From a bacterium (lineage in GTDB: Bacteria; Gemmatimonadota; Gemmatimonadetes; Gemmatimonadales; Gemmatimonadaceae), in assembly GCA_021802745.1 (NCBI GenBank), contig JAJZRK010000084.1, positions 1 to 13,161 of the forward strand: a stretch of 13,161 bases of DNA. The letters run 5' to 3'. The first letter of the stretch is position 1; every line of letters starts with the position of its first letter. Below the pieces are notes generated by a model. That model was not told the origin of the DNA and made no database searches. It saw nothing but the letters and a program-made list of their open reading frames with translations. Below are positions 1 to 6,942 of the stretch, one piece after another. The translations under genes were made by a program, and so were the position numbers.

Positions 1-245
1 TTGTGCCGGCGGACGAGCTTGTCCGGGGGAATGCGCCGGGCGAGGGTAAGGACCTCGTCCTTGGTGCGGCCGGGGAGCGCCCCGCGGTCGGGAAGGCCGA
101 GGTCGTCCCACGACTCGTCGGCGAACCAGAGGCGCCCGACGTACTCGATGCCGTCGTACGTGATGCGCACCGACACCGTGTAGCGTTTGCCCTCGGTCTC
201 GATGGTGGCGACGTACGGTTGCGAGATCTCGTCGTAGGCGCTCAT
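1..245 (-). CDS. Hypothetical protein, N-terminal part (runs off the left edge)
   Basis: The ATG on the minus strand at 245 opens a frame that stays open to the window edge, giving 81 visible residues beginning MSAYDEISQP. I do not recognise the family. The visible part has no signal peptide or membrane segment. It alternates beta-prone stretches (YVATIETEGKRYTVSVRITY, residues 11-30) with an acidic, tryptophan-containing segment (about 40-50) and a basic helix near residues 61-81, so a small soluble cytosolic protein is likely. It starts only 4 bases after the stop of the hydrolase gene upstream, which indicates co-transcription with it. No clear ribosome binding site is visible before the ATG. 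The coding assignment rests on the uninterrupted frame, the tight spacing and a sensible protein composition. The C-terminus and total length are unknown. Confidence 0.65.
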   Translation of the reverse strand, partial: MSAYDEISQPYVATIETEGKRYTVSVRITYDGIEYVGRLWFADESWDDLGLPDRGALPGRTKDEVLTLARRIPPDKLVRRH

Positions 246-249
246 TCAG

Positions 250-1122
250 TCAGTCGCGCGCGGGCGAAGGGCGGTCGAGGAATCCTCGGACGGCGCGGAA
301 GAGCGCCTCCGGTTGCTCAACATACGGCACGTGACCGCAGTCATCCAGTACGACCAGCTCTGCCCCAAGCGCCGCGGCCACGGCCGCCGAGGACTCCAGC
401 GGGATGGGATCGTTCCGTCCATGAACGACGAGAGCGGGGCACCGGACGTCACGGAGCGCGGCGGTGAGGTCGAAGTCGCCGAGGGAGTCCCAGATGGACT
501 GCTGCACCCGCCCGGTGACGCGGAACGGCGTCAGTGCACGCGCCGCGCGCGGTTCGGCAAAACAGCCGGCGACGCTCAGCTCGAAGGTGCGCTGACGAAA
601 AGTCGCCGGGTCCGACTCGCGCAGCCCCGAGGCGGCCAGTTCATGGCGCAAGGCCTGCACGGCGGGCGACTGCTGCCGCCGCGCGAACTCGGCGTCAAAC
701 TGCGCCCGCCAGGCCCGAGAGACCGGGGCCGGATCCACGAGCACGAGCCGCGCGGGGGCCGGCGATGCGTGGCCGTGCGCGGCCTGCAGGCTGTACAACA
801 GGGCGAGCAGGCCGCCCCACGAATACCCCACGAGCGTGAGCGGCGCGAGCGCGAACTCGCGCACGACGGCCTCGAGGTCGCGCACCTGCGATTCCCACGT
901 GATGGTGGCGCGGTCATCGTCGTGCCGCGAACGCCCGCCGCCGCGCTGGTCGTATAACAGAAGTTCCCGGTCGGCGGCGAGCGCAAGCATCTGCGGCAGC
1001 AGGTAATCGTGGTGCGCGCCGGGGCCGCCGTGCAGCACGAGCACTCGTTCGCCGCCGGTGGGACCGTAGGAGGCCCAGTAGAGGGGGACGGGCGTGGAGT
1101 GCGTGAAGCCGGAGGATGGCAT
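250..1122 (-). CDS. Alpha/beta-fold hydrolase, proline iminopeptidase-like
   Basis: A 290-residue alpha/beta hydrolase of the prolyl aminopeptidase-like (S33) type. The oxyanion-hole motif HGGPG is at residues 31-35, followed by DQRGGGRS at 58-65. The nucleophile elbow GYSWGG puts the catalytic serine at 101. The triad is completed by Asp238 (in HGRNDP) and His264 (in DDCGHVPYVEQPE). Length is normal for the family, and all triad positions are present, so it should be active. There is no signal peptide, so it is probably cytosolic. HGGPG plus DQRG is typical of enzymes that remove N-terminal proline or other residues from short peptides, but many relatives cleave esters or lactones, so the substrate is inferred only. 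It starts at an ATG with no obvious Shine-Dalgarno, directly next to the long palindrome at 1130-1301. The downstream gene begins 4 bases after its stop. Confidence 0.9.
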   Translation of the reverse strand: MPSSGFTHSTPVPLYWASYGPTGGERVLVLHGGPGAHHDYLLPQMLALAADRELLLYDQRGGGRSRHDDDRATITWESQVRDLEAVVREFALAPLTLVGYSWGGLLALLYSLQAAHGHASPAPARLVLVDPAPVSRAWRAQFDAEFARRQQSPAVQALRHELAASGLRESDPATFRQRTFELSVAGCFAEPRAARALTPFRVTGRVQQSIWDSLGDFDLTAALRDVRCPALVVHGRNDPIPLESSAAVAAALGAELVVLDDCGHVPYVEQPEALFRAVRGFLDRPSPARD

Positions 1123-1129
1123 GACTGCG

Positions 1130-1301
1130 ATTGAGCACGTGGACTCAGGATGGCGATTCAGGATTGCGATGGAGGATTGCGATGCGCGATCGCTGTCGGC
1201 GACCGCGAGGGACGATCATGATCAACGACCTCGATGGACAATCGCGAATCGCCATCCGGCATCGCCATCCTTTATCGCAATCCTGCGTCCATATCCTCAA
1301 T
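1130..1301. repeat. Long imperfect palindrome with 13-base iterated units
   Basis: Almost the whole gap between the M28 gene and the hydrolase gene is one inverted repeat centred at 1215.5. The left arm has three 10-base units at 1148-1157 (GGATGGCGAT), 1161-1170 and 1174-1183 (both GGATTGCGAT), starting exactly 13 bases apart. The right arm has three complementary units at 1248-1257 and 1261-1270 (both ATCGCCATCC) and 1274-1283 (ATCGCAATCC), again 13 bases apart. Each left unit faces a right unit with one mismatch. Further pairs share the same centre: ATTGAG 1130-1135 with CTCAAT 1296-1301, GGAC 1141-1144 with GTCC 1287-1290, and CGCGAT 1185-1190 with ATCGCG 1241-1246. Near the tip is the perfect palindrome GATCATGATC (1214-1223). 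It could act as an RNA hairpin, a REP-like dispersed element or a protein-binding array. No uridine tract follows, so it is not a classic terminator. Confidence 0.85.
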
Positions 1302-1302
1302 C

Positions 1303-2640
1303 TCACCCCCGCTTGCCCATCGTCACCTTCAGCGTCACCTCGCTCCCCCCGCGCTTGACGACGAGTTCGACCACGTCGCCCGGCTTATGCGCGCTGAGGG
1401 CGTCGGTGTAGTCGTAGATGTTGGTGATCGCCTTGTCCCCGAACTTCACAATGATGTCGCCGGCCTTGAGTCCGCCGAGGTCGGCGGGGCTGCCGGGGCG
1501 CACGCCGGAGAGCTGCATGCCCTTCACGTCGGCCGCGCCCATGTCGGGAATCGAGCCGAGGTAGACGCCGCTCCCCTGGCGCTCCGACGGCCGGTTGGCG
1601 CCGGCCGTCTGCACGCGCTGGAAGGCGAGCCGCGCGGGGCGGTCGGCGAGGGCGCGCACGACGCGCTCCGCGAAATCGGCCACGTGCACGATGCCGTCAA
1701 TGTTCAACCGATCGGCGACGTCGTTTGCCGTGTGGTAGTCGCCGTGCAGGTCGGTGAACAGGTGCAGCACGGGGAGATCCTTGCGGTAGAACGCGGCGTG
1801 GTCGCTCGGCCCTTCGCCGTCACCGACCGCCGAGATCGTGAGCTTCGGCGCGACGTTCGCGCTGTCCACGATACCCTTCAGTTCCGGGGCAGTGAGGACG
1901 CCGTAGACGATGAGCTTGTCGTTCTTCATGCGGCCGACCATGTCGAGGTTGACCATGGCCTGCACCTTGTCCTTCGGCACCGGCAGGTGGCTGGCGAACT
2001 CGGTGCTGCCGAGGAGGCCGAGCTCCTCGCCGGTGAAGTTCGCGATGAGGACGGAGCGGTTGGCCGGATGCGTCGCGAAGCGGCGCGCGAGTTCCATCAC
2101 GGCCGCCGTGCCGGACCCGTTGTCGTCGGCGCCGGGGTGGATGACATGGCCCTTCTCGGGGTCGCGCGCGTTGGCCGAATCGCGTCCGAGATGGTCGAAG
2201 TGCGCCCCGACGATCACGTACTCGCCGGCGAGCGGGCCGGTGCCCGGGATGATGGCCGCCACGTTCTGCGTCTTCAGCTGGCGCGGGGCGCCGTTCCGCA
2301 CCGGAACGCTGGCCGTGAACGGCAGGATGAAGCACTCGGCCTTGCCGGTCACGCCGCCCTTCGCGCACGCTGGCCGGTCGGCCTGCGCGACGCTCGCGAG
2401 GCGGAGCACATTGTAGCGCCGCGCGATGAAGACGGCGGCGCTGTCATTGCCGGCCGTTCCGGTGCCGCGTCCTTCGAGCGCCGGGCTGGCCAGGTAGGTG
2501 ACGTCGGCGCGCAGCTGGTCGGCCGGCGGCGTGCTCAGGATGGCAGGGGTCGGCGCCGCGCGGTGGCAGGCCGAAAGCAGAACGGCAGCGGCGCCAAGAA
2601 CGGCGCCGCGAACGAAGACAGGGACGCGCATTTCCGTCAT
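1303..2640 (-). CDS. M28 family zinc aminopeptidase lipoprotein with C-terminal PDZ domain
   Basis: A 445-residue secreted metallopeptidase. The N-terminus is a lipoprotein signal peptide: basic n-region, hydrophobic stretch, then the lipobox LLSAC with Cys25 as the lipidated residue. The M28 domain spans about 40-335. Its di-zinc site is complete: His147 (GAHFDHLG), Asp172 (GADDNGSG), the Glu205-Glu206 pair (GEELGLLG; general base and ligand), Asp233 (NLDMVGR) and His303 (DYHTANDV). Two cysteines at 92 and 103 could form a disulfide. A PDZ domain follows at about 355-442 (GVRPGSPADLGGLKAGD). Family knowledge predicts removal of N-terminal residues from peptides at the cell envelope. The start at 2640 is chosen because it gives a normal lipoprotein signal; the ATG at 2631 (442 residues) is an equal alternative. 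Frames extending further upstream run antisense through the HEAT gene and are discarded. It diverges from that gene across 83 bases. Confidence 0.93.
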   Translation of the reverse strand: MTEMRVPVFVRGAVLGAAAVLLSACHRAAPTPAILSTPPADQLRADVTYLASPALEGRGTGTAGNDSAAVFIARRYNVLRLASVAQADRPACAKGGVTGKAECFILPFTASVPVRNGAPRQLKTQNVAAIIPGTGPLAGEYVIVGAHFDHLGRDSANARDPEKGHVIHPGADDNGSGTAAVMELARRFATHPANRSVLIANFTGEELGLLGSTEFASHLPVPKDKVQAMVNLDMVGRMKNDKLIVYGVLTAPELKGIVDSANVAPKLTISAVGDGEGPSDHAAFYRKDLPVLHLFTDLHGDYHTANDVADRLNIDGIVHVADFAERVVRALADRPARLAFQRVQTAGANRPSERQGSGVYLGSIPDMGAADVKGMQLSGVRPGSPADLGGLKAGDIIVKFGDKAITNIYDYTDALSAHKPGDVVELVVKRGGSEVTLKVTMGKRG

Positions 2641-2645
2641 GGGTG

Positions 2646-2673
2646 TTGAGGACTGGGGGGACCCGCGTATGTT
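2646..2673 (+). promoter_or_regulatory. Possible promoter for the HEAT-repeat gene
   Basis: TTGAGG at 2646-2651 and TATGTT at 2668-2673 are spaced by 16 bases, resembling a sigma-70 type -35/-10 pair. They would place the transcript start about 45 bases before the ATG at 2724. The site lies in the only divergent gap available to both the M28 and HEAT genes. The reverse complement of the -10 region (TAACAT at 2669-2674) could serve the other direction, but no good -35 partner is visible there. This rests on motif matching alone. Confidence 0.25.
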
Positions 2674-2723
2674 AGGCAGACGGGAGATTGAAAGCCAGAT
2701 AACCACGCACGCCACGGCCATCC

Positions 2724-4412
2724 ATGGACCGCCACGTCGAGTTCGCCACCCAGTTGTCGCACCTGGTCGCGCTCTACGCCCGCGATCCCCTGGACCATGC
2801 CGCGGAGAAGGCGGCGCTGCGCGCGGTGCGCGGCGCATCGAAGCACGGCGCCATCGAACTGCTCGTCGTGGACGGCACGCTGCACGCCGGGAAGCAGGCG
2901 ATCGAATCGCCGGATCCCGAGGTCGCCTCGCTGGCGGCCCTGCTGACGACACTTGGCGTGATGAGTGTGGGCGCGCCCCATCACGCGAAGCAGGACGACG
3001 TGAAGCGCTTCGCGAAGCTGCTGGGCGCGGTCGGCGCGGGGCAAATGACCCCGCGGGCATTCGCTGACGAGCTCGGAACGCGCGGCTGGACGGACCTGGC
3101 GGTCGAGCGTGTGGTTGCCGCCGCACCGCCCGACGCGCTGTCCGCCCCCGAGGAGATCGCCGTCGAGGCGCCTGTCGAGACGCTGGTCGCGACGCCCGCT
3201 GAGATTCCGGTCGAGACGTCCGTCGAGGAAGTTGGCGAAACACCCACGGATGCTCCGCACGAGGCGTCCGGCGAGATGCCAAGCGATGTCGTCGAGGACT
3301 TCGGGCCTCCTTTGCCCCAGGCGGAGCTGCCGGGCAAGCCCCTCGCGGAGCAGCTGCCGGCCGCGGTCGAGGACCTCGCCGGACCGGCGTACCGTGAGCT
3401 GTTCGAACGCCTGATCACCTCGAGCGAACCCCTGACGCTGCGCCGCCTGCTGGAGCCGGTGCAGGCGGCGATCGAGCAGGCGGTGCGTGACGGACAGATC
3501 GTGGTGTCGGCGCGGCTGGTGGCCGCGATGTTTGTGTGCGAGGCGTGCGCCGACGATTCCGAGATGCGCCGTCAGTTCGTCGTGACGCTGCGCCGCCTGA
3601 CCAAGCCGACGCTGACCCGGGCCTACGCGATGTCGTATGCCGACCTGCCAGAGGCCCAGGCGGACCTCGAGCAGGCGCTCGCCCGATTTGGCGAGGACGG
3701 CGCGGAAGCAGTGGCCGACTGCTTCGGAAGCGCGCCGACCCGCGAGACGCGGGCACTGTACCTGGCGTTGCTCGGCCGCCTGCCCGGAACGAACGATGCG
3801 CTCCTCGCCATGCTCGACGATCAGCGGGAGATCGTCGTCGAGCGGGCCATCGCGCTCATCGTCGCCCTGCGCCATCCGGAGATGGAGCGGGTGCTCGGGG
3901 AGCAGCTCAGCCGCGAGAGACCGCGGGTGCGGCAGGCGGCGGTGCGCGGACTCGCCGCGGCGACGGAATCAGCCTTTGCGGCCGATGCGCTGGTGCGCGC
4001 CGCGCAGGACGCCGCCCCGGAGGTGCGGCTCGCGGCGGCCGTGGCCCTGCAGGCGCGCAAGGAGGAGCGCATCATCGCCGCGCTCCTGCCGCTGGTGGAC
4101 GCCGAAGATGAACTCGACGTGCAGCTCGCGCTCGTGACCGTGCTTGGCAAGATCGCCACGCCCGACGGCGTGCAGAAACTGATCGCCCTGGCCAACCCGA
4201 CCGAGCGCATGATGCGCCGACGCCGCGCGCCGGTGCTGCGGCTCACCGCCATCGAGGCACTCGGCGAGGCGCGCACGCCGGCCGCGATGACCGCGCTCCA
4301 GCGGCTGCTCGAGGACAAGGAGAAGGAGGTCCGCGAGGCCGCCGCCCGCCTGTACACGCGCGCACGCCGGCAGACGGCGGCCATCGGCATGCCGGCGGTC
4401 AGCGGTTCCTGA
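2724..4412 (+). CDS. HEAT-repeat domain protein with acidic linker
   Basis: A 562-residue soluble protein without signal peptide or membrane segment. An N-terminal helical region (about 1-132) is followed by a low-complexity acidic Pro/Val/Glu/Thr-rich linker (about 133-205) with degenerate repeats such as VEAPVET and IPVETSVEE. A second helical region runs from about 206 to 335. The C-terminal part (about 340-545) consists of short amphipathic helix pairs typical of HEAT repeats, for example EVRLAAAVAL at 433-442 and VLRLTAIEAL at 504-513, ending KEVREAAARL at 534-543. HEAT arrays are scaffolds that bind other proteins, and no catalytic motif is visible, so an adaptor or assembly role is inferred. 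It begins at the first ATG of the frame, without a clear Shine-Dalgarno. The transporter gene lies 67 bases downstream on the same strand, separated by a hairpin. The partner protein cannot be told from the sequence. Confidence 0.85.
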   Translation: MDRHVEFATQLSHLVALYARDPLDHAAEKAALRAVRGASKHGAIELLVVDGTLHAGKQAIESPDPEVASLAALLTTLGVMSVGAPHHAKQDDVKRFAKLLGAVGAGQMTPRAFADELGTRGWTDLAVERVVAAAPPDALSAPEEIAVEAPVETLVATPAEIPVETSVEEVGETPTDAPHEASGEMPSDVVEDFGPPLPQAELPGKPLAEQLPAAVEDLAGPAYRELFERLITSSEPLTLRRLLEPVQAAIEQAVRDGQIVVSARLVAAMFVCEACADDSEMRRQFVVTLRRLTKPTLTRAYAMSYADLPEAQADLEQALARFGEDGAEAVADCFGSAPTRETRALYLALLGRLPGTNDALLAMLDDQREIVVERAIALIVALRHPEMERVLGEQLSRERPRVRQAAVRGLAAATESAFAADALVRAAQDAAPEVRLAAAVALQARKEERIIAALLPLVDAEDELDVQLALVTVLGKIATPDGVQKLIALANPTERMMRRRRAPVLRLTAIEALGEARTPAAMTALQRLLEDKEKEVREAAARLYTRARRQTAAIGMPAVSGS

Positions 4413-4423
4413 ATCATCACACG

Positions 4424-4450
4424 GGTTGTGCCGACGATGCCGGTGCAACC
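4424..4450 (+). terminator. Hairpin between the HEAT and TSUP genes
   Basis: GGTTGTGCCG (4424-4433) pairs with CGGTGCAACC (4441-4450) through ten consecutive base pairs, two of them G-U, around a 7-base loop. It begins 11 bases after the HEAT stop codon. No run of T follows, so it is not a standard intrinsic terminator. It may be a partial terminator, a Rho-associated site or an mRNA-stabilising structure that sets the relative expression of the two genes. Confidence 0.35.
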
Positions 4451-4479
4451 GCCCCCACTCTCACTCAGCCACCGAATTC

Positions 4480-4836
4480 ATGGACTCGACCCTGCTCATG
4501 GTCATCGGACTCGCCGCCGGCGTGCTCGCTGGCCTCTTCGGCATCGGAGGCGGCATCATCATCGTGCCGGCCCTCGTCTACCTTGCCCGCCTCCCGCTGC
4601 AGACGGCCATCGGCACGTCACTCGGTGCCCTGCTGCTGCCGGTCGGCGCGCTGGGGGCGTGGGCGTACTACCGCGGCGGACACCTGAACCTCCGCGCGGC
4701 GCTCTGGGTGGCGCTTGGCCTGTTCTTCGGCGCGTGGCTCGGTGCCAAGGCCGCGCAGGCACTGCCCGACGCCACGCTACGACGGCTGTTCTCCGTGGTC
4801 CTCGTGGGCGTCGCAGTGAAGATGTGGTTCGGCTGA
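4480..4836 (+). CDS. Half-length TSUP (TauE/SafE-like) membrane transporter
   Basis: A 118-residue hydrophobic protein that matches one half of the TauE/SafE (TSUP, formerly DUF81) permease fold. Visible signatures are GLFGIGGGIIIVPAL (18-32), TAIGTSLGALLLP (42-54) and the C-terminal LRRLFSVVLVGVAVKMW (100-116). Predicted membrane segments are near 4-34 (re-entrant or hairpin), 44-64, 71-92 and 101-117. Full-length members have about 250 residues and eight segments made of two related halves; this one stops cleanly after one half, so it presumably works as a dimer. TSUP proteins move small organosulfur or organic anions such as sulfite or sulfoacetate, but the substrate here cannot be told. 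The start at ATG 4480 is chosen because the upstream extension from TTG 4426 is Cys/Arg/His-rich and unlike the family. Its stop lies 6 bases from the stop of the convergent membrane-protein gene. Confidence 0.85.
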   Translation: MDSTLLMVIGLAAGVLAGLFGIGGGIIIVPALVYLARLPLQTAIGTSLGALLLPVGALGAWAYYRGGHLNLRAALWVALGLFFGAWLGAKAAQALPDATLRRLFSVVLVGVAVKMWFG

Positions 4837-4842
4837 GGGGCG

Positions 4843-5232
4843 CTACTCCGGCATCCGCACCACGGCGAGGCTCATCGCGAACACCAGGGCGCCAGGGAGC
4901 GCCAGCCGCCAGTCTCCCGTGAGAAAGAGCATGACGCCACCGAAGATTGCGGCGAACTCGCCCACGGCCCACGACACCACCGACAGCGAACGACGCATCG
5001 CCGGCTCCGCGCCGGCGATGCGCAGCTTCAACCCCATGATCACCGCCGCAGCGACACCCACGGAGGCATACATCGCCGTCGTGAGCGTCGCGAGCGAGGT
5101 AGTTGCGGCAACGGGCGGCTGGCCGCGCCCGTGCAGCACCCAGGCCACCACGATGAACGTGGTCACCCCCACCGTCATCGCCAGCCGGATGAGGAAGAAG
5201 ACCCTGGCGCCCGGCGACGGCGCTGGACTCAC
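4843..5232 (-). CDS. Four-helix membrane protein of unknown function
   Basis: A 129-residue integral membrane protein beginning at GTG 5232. That GTG shares four bases (GTGA) with the TGA stop of the amidohydrolase, a classic translational-coupling arrangement. A GAGG about 7 bases before the GTG is one of the better ribosome binding sites in the window. Predicted membrane helices lie near residues 12-33, 50-68, 85-104 and 109-126, with a basic loop around 69-81 (LRIAGAEPAMRR) that should face the cytoplasm. No catalytic or ligand motif is recognised, and no family name can be given. Position as the last gene after the M61 peptidase and amidohydrolase suggests an accessory envelope role, but this is inference from context only. 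The frame can be extended upstream, but only antisense or out of frame inside the amidohydrolase, so the GTG start is strongly preferred. Confidence 0.75.
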   Translation of the reverse strand: MSPAPSPGARVFFLIRLAMTVGVTTFIVVAWVLHGRGQPPVAATTSLATLTTAMYASVGVAAAVIMGLKLRIAGAEPAMRRSLSVVSWAVGEFAAIFGGVMLFLTGDWRLALPGALVFAMSLAVVRMPE

Positions 5233-6917
5233 GGCGCTGCCTCGTATACGCGCGTGCCCCCCACCCACGTCTGCAGCACCCTGGTGCGGAGGATGAGCTC
5301 GACGGGCACGCGCATGATGTCCTGGTCGAGCAGCACGAAGTCCGCGTACTTGCCCGGCGTCAGCGAGCCAAGGACCTTTTCCTGGAAGGCGGCATACGCG
5401 GGCCAGATGGTCATGGACTTGAGCGCTTCCTCGCGCGTCATGCGCTCGGCCGGATACCAGCCCCCGGGCGGCCAGTCGCGCGCATCCTGCCGCGACACCG
5501 CGGAGTGGAACGAGATGAGCGGGTTGATCTGCTCCACCGGCGCGTCGCTGCCATTCGGCACGACCACGCCCGTGTTGAGCAGCGACCGCCAGGCGTAGGC
5601 GCCGAGCAGCCGGCCGGTGCCAAGCCGCGCCTCGGCCCAGTACATGTCGCTCGTCTGGTGGCTCGACTGCATGGACGGAATCACGCCGAGCGCGGCAAAG
5701 CGCGGGATGTCGTCGAAGTTGAGGATCTGGGCATGCTCCACACGGAAGCGATGATCGGCTGTCGGATGCACCTTCAGCGCCGCCTCGTAGGCGTCGAGCA
5801 CCAGCCGGTTGCCGCGGTCGCCGATGGCGTGCGTGTTGACCTGGAAGCCGGCCTGCAAGGCGCGCGTGGCGACGTCCTGGATGTGCGCCGGCGCCGAGAC
5901 GAGCAGGCCGATGTTCTTGGGGTCGTCGCGGTACGGCTCGAGCAGCGCCGCGCCGCGGGAGCCGAGGGCGCCATCGGCGTAGAGCTTGATGGAATGCACC
6001 CAGAGCGTGCCGTTGTAGCCGTCGAGGAGCGCCCCGCGCTTGAACCACGCGTCAATCGTCGGCGCGTTGTCGCTGATCATCGCGTTGATGCGGAAATTGA
6101 GCTGGCCGCTCTTCGCGAGCTCCTCGTACACGTCGAGCTCGGTGGCGCCGGAGCCCGCGTCGTGGGCGCCGGTCAGCCCCCAGCGCTGCATCTCCTTCAC
6201 CGCGTCCACGATGGAGCGCTTCACGTCGTCGCGCGTCTGCTGCGGAATGGCGCGGCGCACGAGCCCCTGCGCGTTGTCCACGAACACGCCGGCCGGACTG
6301 CCGTCGGCGGTGCGCTCGATATGGCCGCCGCTCGGATCCTGCGTGGCGGCGGTGATGCCGGCCGCCTGCAGCGCCTTGAGGTTCGCAAGTCCGGCGTGTC
6401 CGTCCACGCGCACGAGGTAGACGGGGTGGTCGGGGACGGCGGCGCTCAGCTTGTCGTGCGTCGGGAAGCGCGTGTCGCCCCAGTCGTTCTGGTCCCAGCC
6501 GCGGCCGAGCACCCACTGACCCGTCGGTACCTGCCCGGCGCGCTCGGCGACCCGGGCGACGACCTCGTCGTACGTGGCGGTGCCCGTGAGATCCACGATG
6601 TGCAGGGCGTCGCCGAGCCCCGCCACGTGCATGTGGGCGTCAACGATGCCGGGGATCACCGTGCGACCGCCGAGGTCCACGATCTTCGTGGCCGCGCCGC
6701 GCAACGCCATCGCCCCCGACGCGTTGCCGGCAAAGAGCACGCGGCCCCCCGCGACCGCCACCGCTTCCACGAGCGGACGCGTCTCGTCCACGGTGTAGAT
6801 GCGGGCGTTGGTGACGATAAGGTCGGCGACCTGCGGAGCGCCGCGCGGGGCGCCCTGCGCCAGCGCGGCAGCCGCGGTGCCGGTGAGCAGGAGATAGCGC
6901 GAGATCAGGCGAAGCAT
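5229..6917 (-). CDS. Secreted amidohydrolase family 3 protein (YtcJ-like)
   Basis: A 562-residue metal-dependent amidohydrolase. A Sec signal peptide covers residues 1-20 (hydrophobic core then AALA before QG), so it acts outside the cytoplasmic membrane. The N-terminal beta sandwich is followed by the amidohydrolase barrel. Metal-site residues are His95 and His97 (VDAHMH), His363 (THAIGDRG), His395 (RVEHAQI) and Asp458 (NGSDAPVEQ). The conserved segment SIKLYADGALGSRG is at 309-322. The C-terminus closes with the typical PGKYADFVLLDQD (521-533). The length is usual for family 3, which includes the N-substituted formamide deformylase NfdA and many enzymes of unknown substrate. A hydrolase cutting C-N bonds of small amides is predicted. 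It starts 25 bases after the M61 stop and overlaps the next gene by four bases, so the three genes are probably one operon. Longer frames reaching 7655 run through the M61 gene and are rejected. Confidence 0.93.
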   Translation of the reverse strand: MLRLISRYLLLTGTAAAALAQGAPRGAPQVADLIVTNARIYTVDETRPLVEAVAVAGGRVLFAGNASGAMALRGAATKIVDLGGRTVIPGIVDAHMHVAGLGDALHIVDLTGTATYDEVVARVAERAGQVPTGQWVLGRGWDQNDWGDTRFPTHDKLSAAVPDHPVYLVRVDGHAGLANLKALQAAGITAATQDPSGGHIERTADGSPAGVFVDNAQGLVRRAIPQQTRDDVKRSIVDAVKEMQRWGLTGAHDAGSGATELDVYEELAKSGQLNFRINAMISDNAPTIDAWFKRGALLDGYNGTLWVHSIKLYADGALGSRGAALLEPYRDDPKNIGLLVSAPAHIQDVATRALQAGFQVNTHAIGDRGNRLVLDAYEAALKVHPTADHRFRVEHAQILNFDDIPRFAALGVIPSMQSSHQTSDMYWAEARLGTGRLLGAYAWRSLLNTGVVVPNGSDAPVEQINPLISFHSAVSRQDARDWPPGGWYPAERMTREEALKSMTIWPAYAAFQEKVLGSLTPGKYADFVLLDQDIMRVPVELILRTRVLQTWVGGTRVYEAAP

Positions 6918-6942
6918 GGGGCAGGTCCGGGAGGGAGGAACG

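Noticed and set aside
1234..2649. A 471-codon plus-strand frame
   Set aside because: It runs antisense to the M28 peptidase, whose catalytic residues and lipoprotein signal are unmistakable. Its translation is Val/Ala/Arg/Gly-rich with no motif.
2637..3875. A 412-codon minus-strand frame
   Set aside because: It is antisense to the HEAT gene and has the Arg/Gln-rich composition typical of shadow frames in high-GC DNA.
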